From Solwaraspora sp. WMMD791 (lineage in GTDB: Bacteria > Actinomycetota > Actinomycetes > Mycobacteriales > Micromonosporaceae), in NCBI RefSeq assembly GCF_029581195.1, contig NZ_CP120737.1:4441001-4505000 (forward strand): 64,000 bases of DNA, in the 5' to 3' direction. The notes below the pieces were generated by a model. That model worked only from the letters and a program-made list of their open reading frames with translations. It searched no databases and was not told where the DNA came from. Of this stretch, positions 23,348-31,815 are shown one piece after another. A program made the position numbers and the translations under genes. Each line of letters begins with the position of its first letter. Position 1 is the stretch's first letter.

Positions 23348-25117
23348 TCACCGACAGCTACGGCCGGTGTTGATGCACTTGGCGATCTTCCGCATCTGCT
23401 TCTCGGAGTTGACGTTGATGAAGTCGTTGTGGTCCGAGAACGGGTTGTGGTCCTCCTCCGGGAAGGAGTCGAGCAGATACTGGCCCTTGAGCTGGACGTC
23501 GCGCGGGATGTCGTACGCGATGGTGATGCGCAACTGGGGGATCGCCACGAAGCCGCTCGGGCAGGCCCCGGTGGTGGCGTCGGCGAACGACAGATGCGAC
23601 CGGTGGTTCTCACTGTCGATGTTCTCGCCGTCCCAGCAGCCGGGGAAGTCGTGCACCCGCAGAACCTGGCTGCCGTCCGGGCAGATCGGGTACTTGCCGG
23701 CGAGCCGGTCCTCGAAGCCGGAACAGGTCCAGCTGTTGCGGGCGTTCGCCGGGCCCCGGCTGATCGGCTTCGAGTCACCGGTCAGCGCGCGTAGGAACCG
23801 GGGCATCGGGGTGACCTTGCTGGCGGGGTTGCCCCGGTACTCGATGCGCACCTCGGCGGGTCGGACGATCTCGCCGGTGTTGCCGGGCAGTTCCAGGTTC
23901 GGGCCGGACGGCACCGGCAGCTCCGCCGCCTCCCCGCCCTGGCCGGGGTTGTCGCCAGCGTTGCCGTTGCCGTTGTCGTCGTTGCCGCCGGCGTCGTTGC
24001 CGGGGTTGCCGGCCAGGGTGCAGCCGGCCAGTGGCGTCAGGTTGGTCGGCCGCGCGGCGTTGCGGCCAATCGCGATCTCGATCCGGTCGAGCGTGGCGAA
24101 CCGCTTGTCCCGCAGCGGCCCCAGGATCGCGTTGTCGATGAAGTTCGGGCCGCCCTGCCCGGCCGTGGTGACCAGACGTGCGTTGGCCTCGGCGATCTGC
24201 TGGTCCAGCAGCTGCAGGTTCCGGTCCACCTCGGCGGCTGCCTGCGGCGGCACCGCAGGCAGCCGGTCCCGGACACCGGGGCAGTCCACGGTCGGTGTGG
24301 CGAGCGGACTCACCGTCGCCGCGCTGCCGGAGTGCCCGCCGTGCGTCCCGCCGTAGTAGACGGCACAGTCGACCATCGACACCATCCCGGTCGGCCGGGC
24401 GCCGTGCCGGCCGAGTTCGGTGGCGATCCGCTTCAGGGTCTCGGCGCGGCGGACCCGCAACCAGTCCAGCACCGCGTTGTTGCGGCGCACGTCGATGCCC
24501 TCGCTGCCGGCCAGCCGCCGGTTCGCCTCGGCGATCTGTTCGTCGAGCGCGATGAGGCCACGCCGGACCTCGACGACTGCCGGGGACGGCACCGACGGCA
24601 GCCGGTCGATGGCCCGTGGGCAGGCGACCGTCGCCGGGCCGGGGTCCGCAGCCTGGTGCCGGACGGACCGGTCGATCCGGACCACCGGCCAGAAGTACGA
24701 CGACCGGTCGCCGTTGCGGCACGTCGTGTCGGAAGCGGCCAACGCTTCGTCGCTGGTGTCGGCGGTGATCGCCAGGTTGCCGACGAAGTCGTGCAGGTGC
24801 TCGGCGCCGTGGCTGATGCCGGGCTGCGCCACCGGGTTGTCGGAGCTGAACTTGCCGTTGGCGTTCACTCCGCAGTCGACGGTGAACACGCCGGTGGACG
24901 CGTTGCGGCCGGGCGCAATCGCGACCACGTTCGGTGCGACGTTCTGGATGCGGACGAAGTCGTCCAGGCCGACCTCGGCGGCGGCGGTGTTGCGTCCGCC
25001 ACCGGAGACGAAGGTGACTGTCGCGACAGCACCGATGCTCACCACGGCTATCGACAACGTGACGGCTCGGGCCTTGCCGGTTCCGATCGATCGGAACCGG
25101 CCCGGTGATGTTCTCAT
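23348..25117 (-). CDS. Secreted DUF1996 protein with a duplicated insert
   Basis: 589 residues with an N-terminal signal/membrane segment (about 18-38) ending near TAAAEVG. DUF1996 is recognisable by SHGAEHLHDFVGN (about 100-112), SSYFWPVVR and the C-terminal VHDFPGCWDGEN, DSENHRSHLSF and NPFSDHNDF. Between the halves of the domain lie two copies of a module of about 95 residues (T-V-x-C-P...DRLP-V-P, LD-QIAEAN-RL, ...ARPT...), each with paired cysteines. DUF1996 proteins are secreted in actinobacteria and fungi with unknown enzymatic role; this one is probably extracellular or anchored. Confidence 0.82.
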   Translation of the reverse strand: MRTSPGRFRSIGTGKARAVTLSIAVVSIGAVATVTFVSGGGRNTAAAEVGLDDFVRIQNVAPNVVAIAPGRNASTGVFTVDCGVNANGKFSSDNPVAQPGISHGAEHLHDFVGNLAITADTSDEALAASDTTCRNGDRSSYFWPVVRIDRSVRHQAADPGPATVACPRAIDRLPSVPSPAVVEVRRGLIALDEQIAEANRRLAGSEGIDVRRNNAVLDWLRVRRAETLKRIATELGRHGARPTGMVSMVDCAVYYGGTHGGHSGSAATVSPLATPTVDCPGVRDRLPAVPPQAAAEVDRNLQLLDQQIAEANARLVTTAGQGGPNFIDNAILGPLRDKRFATLDRIEIAIGRNAARPTNLTPLAGCTLAGNPGNDAGGNDDNGNGNAGDNPGQGGEAAELPVPSGPNLELPGNTGEIVRPAEVRIEYRGNPASKVTPMPRFLRALTGDSKPISRGPANARNSWTCSGFEDRLAGKYPICPDGSQVLRVHDFPGCWDGENIDSENHRSHLSFADATTGACPSGFVAIPQLRITIAYDIPRDVQLKGQYLLDSFPEEDHNPFSDHNDFINVNSEKQMRKIAKCINTGRSCR

Positions 25118-25244
25118 TCGCGCTTCTCCCTACCTTGCGCCGCATGTCTCCTGCAGCCGTGCCGGCCGCTGGTTGCGCTGGTGGGTACGCGGTGGGCAGG
25201 TGTGCGGGTCGGTGATCCGGCGGCACGTAAGCACCCGGTAATAC

Positions 25245-25910
25245 CTAGGGCCGCAGCTCGCCGAACCAGCGTCCATCGACGCGGAACAGGTCGCCCACGG
25301 TCAGGCCGCTGCCGGCGGCGGTGTCCCGTACCGCCGCGACGTCCAGGCGCGCCCACTGGAAGACCGGCCCCGGTCGGGGTCGGCCACGTCGGGCCACAGT
25401 GGCCACGTACGCGTGCCCACGCCACAGCCCCACGCCGGGCGGCTCCAGCTCGACCAGCACGGTCCCCCGCGAGTGGATCAGCGTGCGGCAACGGCGCAAC
25501 AACGCGACCGGGTCGCCGCCGATGCCGATGTTGCCGTCGAGCAGGACGGCATGCGCCCACCGGCCCTCACCGGGCAGCCGGGCGAACAGGTCCTGGTGGA
25601 TCGCGACCACGCCACGGGACCGGGTCGAGGCGACCGCCTGCGCCGAGACGTCGACCCCGAGTGCGGTCACTCCGGCCCGGGCCAGAGCGGCGGTGACCCG
25701 ACCCGGCCCGCAGCCGAGATCGAGCGTCGGGCCACCGCAGCGGGCCACCACCGCCTCGACCGCCGGCTCGGCCGCACCGTGCCACCGCCGTACCGGCAGT
25801 CGCCGCCGCGTCCCGTCACCCTGCACCAGCCAGTGCCCGCCGGGCACGACGGCCCCGAGCGGAGCGACGAAGCCGCTGTCGGCAGCCCGCTGCCGGACGC
25901 CGATGGTCAC
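25245..25910 (-). CDS. Class I SAM-dependent methyltransferase
   Basis: 221 residues with the SAM-binding motif LDLGCGPGRVT, the acidic D in ALGVDVSAQAV and the later GTVLVELEPPG. The last gene of the three-gene minus-strand operon: its GTG start overlaps the stop of the preceding gene as GTGA. The substrate is unknown; partners suggest a glycosylated or lipid-linked metabolite (inference). Confidence 0.85.
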   Translation of the reverse strand: MTIGVRQRAADSGFVAPLGAVVPGGHWLVQGDGTRRRLPVRRWHGAAEPAVEAVVARCGGPTLDLGCGPGRVTAALARAGVTALGVDVSAQAVASTRSRGVVAIHQDLFARLPGEGRWAHAVLLDGNIGIGGDPVALLRRCRTLIHSRGTVLVELEPPGVGLWRGHAYVATVARRGRPRPGPVFQWARLDVAAVRDTAAGSGLTVGDLFRVDGRWFGELRP

Positions 25911-26608
25911 CGATCGGCCTCGGCAGCCATCGCCGGCCGGGCCCGCCACACCGCCGCGACCTGGCGGGCGAACCGGCTGTCCGGCACGCGCCGCGCCACG
26001 GCCACCGCGTCGGGCCACTCGTCCACGTCCCGCAGCGCCGGCAGGCGGGCCGGGGCCAGCCCGCGACCCCGCAGAGCAAGCCAGGTGCGGTGCCCGGTGT
26101 CCGGGGTGGACATGGGTACGGTCCGGAGCACGTCCGCGTCGCGCGGATCCCGCAGGCCCAGCGCCCACCAGCCTCCGTCGGCGGCCGGGCCGAGCACCGC
26201 ACCGGCGTCGGTCAACAGATCGACGGCCGACGCCAACCGCGCGGGCGTCAGCTGTGGCGTGTCCATCCCGATCTGCAGCACCTGCCGCTCCGGGTAGGCG
26301 GCCGCCACGTCGGCGTGTGCGTTCGCCAACCGGTCGGCGAGCCCGGCACCCCGCTGCGCCAGCACCCGCCAGCCGCCGGTCGCCGCCGCCAGCTCGGCGG
26401 CCGTAGCGGCGGAGACGTCGGCGTCGGCGAGCCGACCGGCCAGGGCCAGCACCGGCTCGACCCCGGCGGTGTCCCGTACCGCCGCCATCGTGTCCAGCAG
26501 CGCCGCCGCCGCGATCCGGGCCGCATCGGCCGGCGTCGCCGGTGGGCAGAGCCGGGTCTTCACCAGCCCGGCGACCGGCGACTTCGCCATCACCAGCAGG
26601 ACGGTCAC
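25907..26608 (-). CDS. TIGR04282-type (DUF2064) nucleotidyl/glycosyl transferase
   Basis: 233 residues of the family annotated as arsenosugar biosynthesis glycosyltransferase (TIGR04282), which has a nucleotidyltransferase GT-A fold: LLVMAKSPVAGLVKTRL at the N terminus, IGMDTPQLTP in the active centre and GPAADGGWWALGL. It lies between a GT2 gene and a methyltransferase gene, with 4-base GTGA overlaps at both ends, so the three proteins are made together. No arsenic gene is near, so the family name should not be taken as its function. Confidence 0.85.
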   Translation of the reverse strand: MTVLLVMAKSPVAGLVKTRLCPPATPADAARIAAAALLDTMAAVRDTAGVEPVLALAGRLADADVSAATAAELAAATGGWRVLAQRGAGLADRLANAHADVAAAYPERQVLQIGMDTPQLTPARLASAVDLLTDAGAVLGPAADGGWWALGLRDPRDADVLRTVPMSTPDTGHRTWLALRGRGLAPARLPALRDVDEWPDAVAVARRVPDSRFARQVAAVWRARPAMAAEADR

Positions 26609-27279
26609 CGGGCGTTGCCCACCGTACGCAGCACGCCGACGAAGTCCCGGGTCGCGCGGTACGTGCCCCGCACGGATCCGGAGACCTTCGACCGGGTGCC
26701 CGCCGCCCGTGGCGCGTACCGGACGTCCAGCTCGACGATCCGCCAGCCGGCACCCGCCGCCCGGACCAGCAGCTCCAGCGGGTAGCCGAACGCCCGGTCG
26801 GTCACCCCGAGGTCCAGTAGCGCCTGCCGGCGGGCCACCCGGATCGGGCTCAGATCCCGCAGCGGTACACCCCGGTGCCGCAGCAGCGCCGCGACCAGCG
26901 CGGTGCCGACGCGGGCATGCCAGGGCCAGGCCGACACCGAGACCGGCCGGCGGCGGCCGACGGCCAACTCCGCCCGGCCGGCCGCCACCGGCTCGACCAG
27001 CGCCGGAAGTTGCCGAGGGTCGAACGAGCCGTCCGCGTCCAGGACGCACACCAGCTCGGTGGTGGCGGCCAACAGGCCGGTGTGGACGGCCGCTCCGTAT
27101 CCACGGCGGGGCTCGTGCACGACCCGGGCCCCGTGCGCTGCCGCCACCTGCGGCGAGCCGTCCCGGGACCCGTTGTCGACGACGATCGCCCGGTAGCCGG
27201 GCGGCAGGGCGGTGAGTACGCCGGGCAGGGCGGCGGCCTCGTCGAGGCAGGGCAGCACCACGTCGATCGGTGTCGGCAT
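26605..27279 (-). CDS. Family 2 glycosyltransferase
   Basis: 224 residues with the GT2 fold: VVLPCLDEAAALPGVL, VDNGSRDGSP, the metal-binding D-A-D in VLDADGSFDP and the late RVARRQALL-LG segment. It has no membrane tail. First gene of the minus-strand operon; TAGCGT (27292-27287) ends 7 bases before ATG 27279, a leaderless pattern. The promoter faces the membrane-protein gene across the CTTACG repeats. Probable substrate is a polyprenyl-phosphate sugar acceptor (inference). Confidence 0.88.
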   Translation of the reverse strand: MPTPIDVVLPCLDEAAALPGVLTALPPGYRAIVVDNGSRDGSPQVAAAHGARVVHEPRRGYGAAVHTGLLAATTELVCVLDADGSFDPRQLPALVEPVAAGRAELAVGRRRPVSVSAWPWHARVGTALVAALLRHRGVPLRDLSPIRVARRQALLDLGVTDRAFGYPLELLVRAAGAGWRIVELDVRYAPRAAGTRSKVSGSVRGTYRATRDFVGVLRTVGNAR

Positions 27280-27326
27280 ACCGCCGACGCTAGGGCGTGC
27301 CACCACCGTCCGGTGGCCCGTAGGTG

Positions 27327-27372
27327 CTTACGGAATCCTTACGCGACGGTCGGTTCTTACGGCTCCCTTACG
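27327..27372. promoter_or_regulatory. Two pairs of 11-bp-period CTTACG direct repeats
   Basis: CTTACG occurs at 27327, 27338, 27356 and 27367. Within each pair the copies are 11 bp apart (CTTACGGAATCCTTACG and CTTACGGCTCCCTTACG), the spacing typical of OmpR/PhoB-type response regulators. The site lies between the GT2 operon (minus) and the membrane-protein gene (plus), about 39 bases upstream of the latter's TACGGT -10. A matching pair is found at 29956-29972. Confidence 0.75.
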
Positions 27373-27425
27373 GCCGCGTCGCCACCCATCGACGGGCCCA
27401 CCGCAGGCCGTACGGTGCGCGAATC

Positions 27426-28805
27426 ATGATGTCCACTCCCTCGCCGACCGCCGTGCGGCGGCCCGCCCGCGCCGACCTGATCGTGCTCGGTGTCGAACTG
27501 GCCCTGATCGCCACCGCCGTCGTGGTCGGGGTGGTCCTCAACCGGCGCGGCGTCGGCCTCTACGCCGAGACCGCCCCGATCTACGCCTTCTGGCGGCCAC
27601 ACGTCGGCTGGGGTACGCCGGTCGCGGTGGCCATCGCGGTGGTCGTGGTGGTCTGGGGCGTACGGTGGGCGCGGACCGCCCGCTGGGGTCCGTTGCTCGG
27701 CGTCGGCTACCTCGCCGCCGTCGCCTGGACCCTGGCCCTGGCGCTGGTCGACGGCTGGTCCGTCGGGGTCGCCAAGCGGCTCACCAACCAGGCGGAGTAC
27801 CTGCACGAGGTGCACCGGATCACCGACATCCCCGCGATGCTGGCCGGCTTCAGCGGACGGATCGTCGACTTCCAGCCGGAATCGTGGTCGACGCACACCG
27901 CCGGTCATCCCCCCGGCGCGCTGCTGGTCTTCGTCTGGCTGGACCGCATCGGCCTCGGCGGCGGTGCCGCGGCCGGCCTGGCCTGCATCCTGATCGGCGC
28001 GACCATGGTGGTCTCGATCCCGGCGGCGCTGCGTTGGCTCGGTGCGGCCGACGCCGCCCGTACCGTCCTGCCGTTCCTGGTGCTGCTGCCCGGAGCGGTC
28101 TGGATCGGCGCCTCCGGCGACGGCGTCTTCACCGGTGTCGTCGCCGCCGGGCTGGCGCTGCTCGCCGCCCGGCATCCGGTCGCACCGCTCGCCGGTGGCG
28201 TCCTGCTCGGCTTCGCGCTCTACCTGTCGTACGGGTTCGTCCTGATCGGACTGCTCGCCGTCGCGGTACTGGTGCTGCGGTCCGGCCGGTTCCTGCCGGC
28301 GCTGCTCACCGCCGCAGCCGGGGTCGCCGCCGTGGTCGCCACCTTCACCGTCGCCGGTTTCTGGTGGTGGGACGGCTACCAGCTGGTCGTGGTGCGCTAC
28401 TACCAGGGGTGGGCCGCCGAACGTCCGTACGCCTACTGGGTCTGGGCGAACCTGGCCGCGATGCTGCTCTCCGCCGGGCTGGTCGCCGGCCCGGCGCTGC
28501 GCCGCACGATCGTCGCGGCCCGCCACGCCTGGCGCGGCCCGGCCGGCGACGGCACGGTGGCGCGCGGATGGCGGTACGCCGTGACCCGGCCCACGATCCT
28601 GCTGCCGCTCACCGCCGCGCTGGCGATCGTCGCGGCCGACCTGTCCGGGTTGAGCAAGGCCGAGGTCGAACGGATCTGGCTGCCGTTCGTCGTCTGGCTG
28701 CTGATCGCCACCGCCCACCTGCCGGCGCGCACCCACCGGTGGTGGCTGGCCGGGCAGGCGGTGACCGCGCTGGCGGTCAACCACCTGCTGCTCACCTTCT
28801 CCTGA
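27426..28805 (+). CDS. Polytopic membrane protein, probable GT-C-type glycosyltransferase
   Basis: About 460 residues with roughly ten hydrophobic helices. The first extracytoplasmic loops hold acidic and aromatic residues (YAETAPIYAFWRPH) and the loop THTAGHPPG, a pattern seen in GT-C family transferases that use lipid-phosphate sugars. Family assignment is tentative. ATG 27426 or 27429; TACGGT (27411-27416) is 9 bases upstream. It is divergent from the GT2 operon and shares its repeat operator. Confidence 0.65.
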   Translation: MMSTPSPTAVRRPARADLIVLGVELALIATAVVVGVVLNRRGVGLYAETAPIYAFWRPHVGWGTPVAVAIAVVVVVWGVRWARTARWGPLLGVGYLAAVAWTLALALVDGWSVGVAKRLTNQAEYLHEVHRITDIPAMLAGFSGRIVDFQPESWSTHTAGHPPGALLVFVWLDRIGLGGGAAAGLACILIGATMVVSIPAALRWLGAADAARTVLPFLVLLPGAVWIGASGDGVFTGVVAAGLALLAARHPVAPLAGGVLLGFALYLSYGFVLIGLLAVAVLVLRSGRFLPALLTAAAGVAAVVATFTVAGFWWWDGYQLVVVRYYQGWAAERPYAYWVWANLAAMLLSAGLVAGPALRRTIVAARHAWRGPAGDGTVARGWRYAVTRPTILLPLTAALAIVAADLSGLSKAEVERIWLPFVVWLLIATAHLPARTHRWWLAGQAVTALAVNHLLLTFS

Positions 28806-28840
28806 TCTGTACCGCGCCCCACGCCTCGGTCGTCGGCGGG

Positions 28841-29905
28841 TCAGCCGACGCCGACCGCCGGTGCCCGCAGCGGATCGGTGGCGAACGCGGCCACCCCGTC
28901 GGCGAACCGGACGCTCGCGGTGAAGCCGAGCAGTTCGGTGGCGCGGCGGGGATCGGCCACCACGTGCCGTACGTCGGCCGCCCGGGCACCGCCGACGATC
29001 ACCGGCGCAGGTCCGCCCATCGCCGTGGCCAACGTCCCGGCGAGCTCGCCGACGGTCCGGGGCTCGCCGGAGCAGACGTTCAACGGCACCAGGTCGCCCA
29101 CCGGCGGCTCGGCGACCAACGCCCGGACGTTGATCCGAGCGACGTCGGCGACGTGGACGAAGTCGCGTTGCTGCCGACCGTCCTCCAACACCTGCGGCGG
29201 CCGGCCGTCGGCCAGCGCCGACCGGAAGATCGAGGCCACCCCGGCGTACGGGGTGTCGCGCGGCATCCGAGGGCCGTACACGTTGTGGTAGCGCAGTGCC
29301 CAGCAGCCGCCGCCGGTCTGGCGGGCCCACGCCGCAGCCAGATGTTCCTGGGCGAGCTTCGTCGCCGCGTACGTGCTGCGCGGCTCCAGCGGCGCGTCCT
29401 CCGGGACCGTCGTCCACGACAACGCGTCGCCGCAGCGGGGGCAGCCCGGGTCGTACCGGCCGACAGCCAGGTCCGCCGGGCGGCGCGACTGCGGCCGTAC
29501 GACGCCGTGCCGGCCGCAGGTGTACCGGCCCTCGCCGTACACCACCATCGAGCTGGCCAGCACCAGCCGCGTCACCCGGGCCCGGTGCATCGCGGCGAGC
29601 AGGACCGCGGTGCCGTAGTCGTTGTGGCCCGCGTATCCGGGGGCGTCCGACGGGTCGAGGCCGTGGCCCACCATCGCCGCCTGGTGGCAGACCGCGTCCA
29701 CGCCGGGCAACAGCCGGTCGAGCAGCCCGCCGTCGCGGACGTCGCCACGGACCAGGTCGTGCCGACTGGTCCACTCGGGAGGTTCGCCACCGTGGGCCTG
29801 CGGCAGCAGCGCGTCCAACGCCAGCACCTCGTGCCCGTCGTCGACCAACAGGTCGGCGATGTGCGAACCGATGAACCCGGCCGCGCCGGTGAGCAGTATC
29901 CGCAT
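28841..29905 (-). CDS. NAD-dependent nucleotide-sugar epimerase/dehydratase
   Basis: 354 residues of the extended SDR family: GAAGFIGSH at the N terminus, the catalytic SSMVVYGEG, and YAATKLAQE (Y-x3-K), then RYHNVYGPRMPRDTPYAGVASIF and VHVADVARIN. An insertion after VVYGEGRYTCGRHG includes CPRCG, which together with the earlier Cys could bind zinc; dTDP-rhamnose 4-epimerase-like actinobacterial relatives carry such inserts. TACGGT (29917-29912) lies 6 bases before the ATG, so it is probably leaderless. It is divergent from the Moco oxidoreductase gene. Confidence 0.87.
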   Translation of the reverse strand: MRILLTGAAGFIGSHIADLLVDDGHEVLALDALLPQAHGGEPPEWTSRHDLVRGDVRDGGLLDRLLPGVDAVCHQAAMVGHGLDPSDAPGYAGHNDYGTAVLLAAMHRARVTRLVLASSMVVYGEGRYTCGRHGVVRPQSRRPADLAVGRYDPGCPRCGDALSWTTVPEDAPLEPRSTYAATKLAQEHLAAAWARQTGGGCWALRYHNVYGPRMPRDTPYAGVASIFRSALADGRPPQVLEDGRQQRDFVHVADVARINVRALVAEPPVGDLVPLNVCSGEPRTVGELAGTLATAMGGPAPVIVGGARAADVRHVVADPRRATELLGFTASVRFADGVAAFATDPLRAPAVGVG

Positions 29906-29955
29906 CCGGTCACCGTACGGCCGGTCGCGGCCGGCGAGCACCGCCAGTGTTTCCG

Positions 29956-29972
29956 CGTAAGGAATCCGTAAG
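29956..29972. promoter_or_regulatory. CGTAAG direct repeat, same operator as at 27327
   Basis: CGTAAG at 29956-29961 and 29967-29972 is the reverse complement of CTTACGGATTCCTTACG, one base different from the pair at 27327-27343. It lies between the epimerase (minus) and the Moco oxidoreductase (plus), 35 bases upstream of the plus-strand TAGCCT at 30007-30012, almost the same offset as at the first site. Confidence 0.7.
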
Positions 29973-30055
29973 CGCCGGAGCGGCCGTTCCGGCCGGTCGC
30001 GACGATTAGCCTGCTGGCACCCGGTCGGTACCGAGACCGTCCCGAGGAGACAATC

Positions 30056-31336
30056 GTGCCTGTCGACGAACCCGCACCAGCGCCGCCACCGCCGCCGCCG
30101 GCCGCCGGTGCCGCCGGCTCCACGGAGGCCACCGGCGCCACCGTGCTCGTCCGGTGGCGCAGCCCGCTGCGCGGGGCCTGGCTGACCTCGGTCCTCGGCG
30201 CCGTCCTGCTGGTCGGTCTGCCGCTGGTCATCGTCACCGGGCTGCTCGACCACGTCGCCTACGGGCCGCAGGCGATGCCGGCCGACGTGGGCTGGCTGCG
30301 GCTGCCGCCCTTCGACTGGCCGACCCGGCCGTCCTGGCTGTTCCGGGTCAGTCAGGGCCTGCACGTGGCTCTCGGCATCGCACTGGTCCCGGTGATCCTG
30401 GTCAAACTCTGGTCGGTGATTCCGAAGCTGTTCGCCTGGCCGCCGGTCCGCTCGGCGGCACACGCGCTGGAACGCATTTCCCTGCTCCTGCTCGTCGGCG
30501 GCATCCTGTTCCAGACCGTCACCGGCGTGCTCAACGTGCAGTACGCGTACCTGTTCGGTTTCGACTTCTACACCGCCCACTACTTCGGGGCCTGGGTGTT
30601 CACCGCCGCGTTCGTCGTCCACGTCGCGCTCAAGCTGCCCCGGATGATCGCCGTACTGCGGTCCCGACCCGACCGCGCCGAGCCCGACGAGTTGGTCGCA
30701 CCGCGCTCCGGTCCGGCGACCATCAGCCGGCGCGGGCTGCTCGCCCTGACCGGCGGCGGGTCGCTGCTGCTGGCCGTGACGACGGTCGGGCAGAGCCTCG
30801 ACGGCCCGTGGCGGCGACTCGCGTTCCTGCTGCCCCGGGGCCAACAGCCCGACGATGGTCCGAACGGCTTCCCGGTCAACCGGACGGCGGCCGCCGCCGG
30901 CATCCGGCACGCCGACACCGGCCCGGACTGGCGGCTGGAGCTGCGCGACGCCGCCGGCCGGACGGTACGGCTGGACCGTGACCAGTTGCTCGCCATGCCG
31001 CTGCACACCGCCCGGCTGCCGATCGCCTGCGTGGAGGGCTGGTCGACGCTGCAGACCTGGACCGGCGTACGGCTGCGTGACCTCGCCGCCCTCGCCGGGG
31101 TGCCGGAGCCGACGTCGGCCCTGGTCCGCTCGATCCAGCGCGGCGGACTGTTCAACAAGGCCATCCTGCAGCGCAACCAGGTCCTCGACGGTGACTCGCT
31201 GCTGGCCCTGCGGGTCAACGGGGTCGATCTGTCACCGGACCACGGCTTCCCGGCCCGGATCATCGTGCCCGCACTGCCCGGGGTGCGGTGCACGAAATGG
31301 GTACGCGCCATCGAGTTCCAGGGACCGCGCCGATGA
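30056..31336 (+). CDS. Membrane cytochrome b-like / sulfite-oxidase-type Moco oxidoreductase
   Basis: 426 residues. A Pro-rich N terminus precedes four hydrophobic helices with histidines in helices (QGLHVALGIA and VVHVALKLPR) that could ligate haem b, then a twin-Arg-like SRRGLL plus hydrophobic stretch. The C-terminal domain is the sulfite-oxidase/YedY Moco fold with the molybdenum-binding cysteine in PIACVEGWS (about C324) and the FPARIIVPALPGVRCTKWV end. The catalytic domain is probably outside the membrane and passes electrons to or from the membrane haem part. GAGGAG precedes the GTG by 8 bases. First of three coupled genes. Confidence 0.85.
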   Translation: MPVDEPAPAPPPPPPAAGAAGSTEATGATVLVRWRSPLRGAWLTSVLGAVLLVGLPLVIVTGLLDHVAYGPQAMPADVGWLRLPPFDWPTRPSWLFRVSQGLHVALGIALVPVILVKLWSVIPKLFAWPPVRSAAHALERISLLLLVGGILFQTVTGVLNVQYAYLFGFDFYTAHYFGAWVFTAAFVVHVALKLPRMIAVLRSRPDRAEPDELVAPRSGPATISRRGLLALTGGGSLLLAVTTVGQSLDGPWRRLAFLLPRGQQPDDGPNGFPVNRTAAAAGIRHADTGPDWRLELRDAAGRTVRLDRDQLLAMPLHTARLPIACVEGWSTLQTWTGVRLRDLAALAGVPEPTSALVRSIQRGGLFNKAILQRNQVLDGDSLLALRVNGVDLSPDHGFPARIIVPALPGVRCTKWVRAIEFQGPRR

Positions 31337-31815
31337 CCCGATTCAGGTACGGCGCACCGCTCTGGCAGCTACCGCTGCTGGTCGGCTGTTTCACCGTCGC
31401 CGGGTGGGTCGTCGCGCGCCTGTCCGGTGAGGCCACGGCCGTACGGATGGCGGTCTGGTTCGTGGCCGCGGTCGTCGCCCACGACCTGATCCTCTATCCG
31501 CTCGCGGCGGCGGCCGACCGGGTCCTGGTCGCCGTCGCCGGCATCGGCGGCCGGCTCCGACCTGCCGTACGGCGGGCGATCGTGAACCACGTCCGGGTCC
31601 CGACGCTCGGCGCGGCGCTGCTGTTCCTCGTGTACCTGCCGGGCATCCTGCGGCTCGGCGACGGTGCCTTCACCCGCGCCACGGGCCTGACCCAGGAGCC
31701 GTACCTGCGCCGCTGGCTGCTGGTCAGCGCGGCGATGTTCGCCGCCAGCGGCCTGCTGGCCGCCGCGCGGCTGACGCTGCACCGCCGCGACCGCGGCGGT
31801 AGTTTGACCGGATGA
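31333..31815 (+). CDS. Small membrane protein of the Moco operon
   Basis: 160 residues with four predicted hydrophobic helices (about 10-26, 40-65, 90-110, 133-155). Its ATG overlaps the stop of the Moco oxidoreductase gene as ATGA, and its own stop overlaps the VOC gene, so the three are translated together. No family was recognised; it could be a membrane subunit of the oxidoreductase (inference). Confidence 0.75.
   Translation: MTRFRYGAPLWQLPLLVGCFTVAGWVVARLSGEATAVRMAVWFVAAVVAHDLILYPLAAAADRVLVAVAGIGGRLRPAVRRAIVNHVRVPTLGAALLFLVYLPGILRLGDGAFTRATGLTQEPYLRRWLLVSAAMFAASGLLAAARLTLHRRDRGGSLTG

Noticed and set aside
25907-26608. Arsenosugar biosynthesis function suggested by the family name
   Set aside because: No arsenic gene or radical-SAM arsenosugar gene is near, so only the fold is supported, not that function.
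27357-29774. Very long open frame on the minus strand across the membrane-protein and epimerase genes
   Set aside because: Its codons follow the G+C bias of the opposite strand, its product is low-complexity Arg/Gly/Asp, and it is crossed by well-supported genes.
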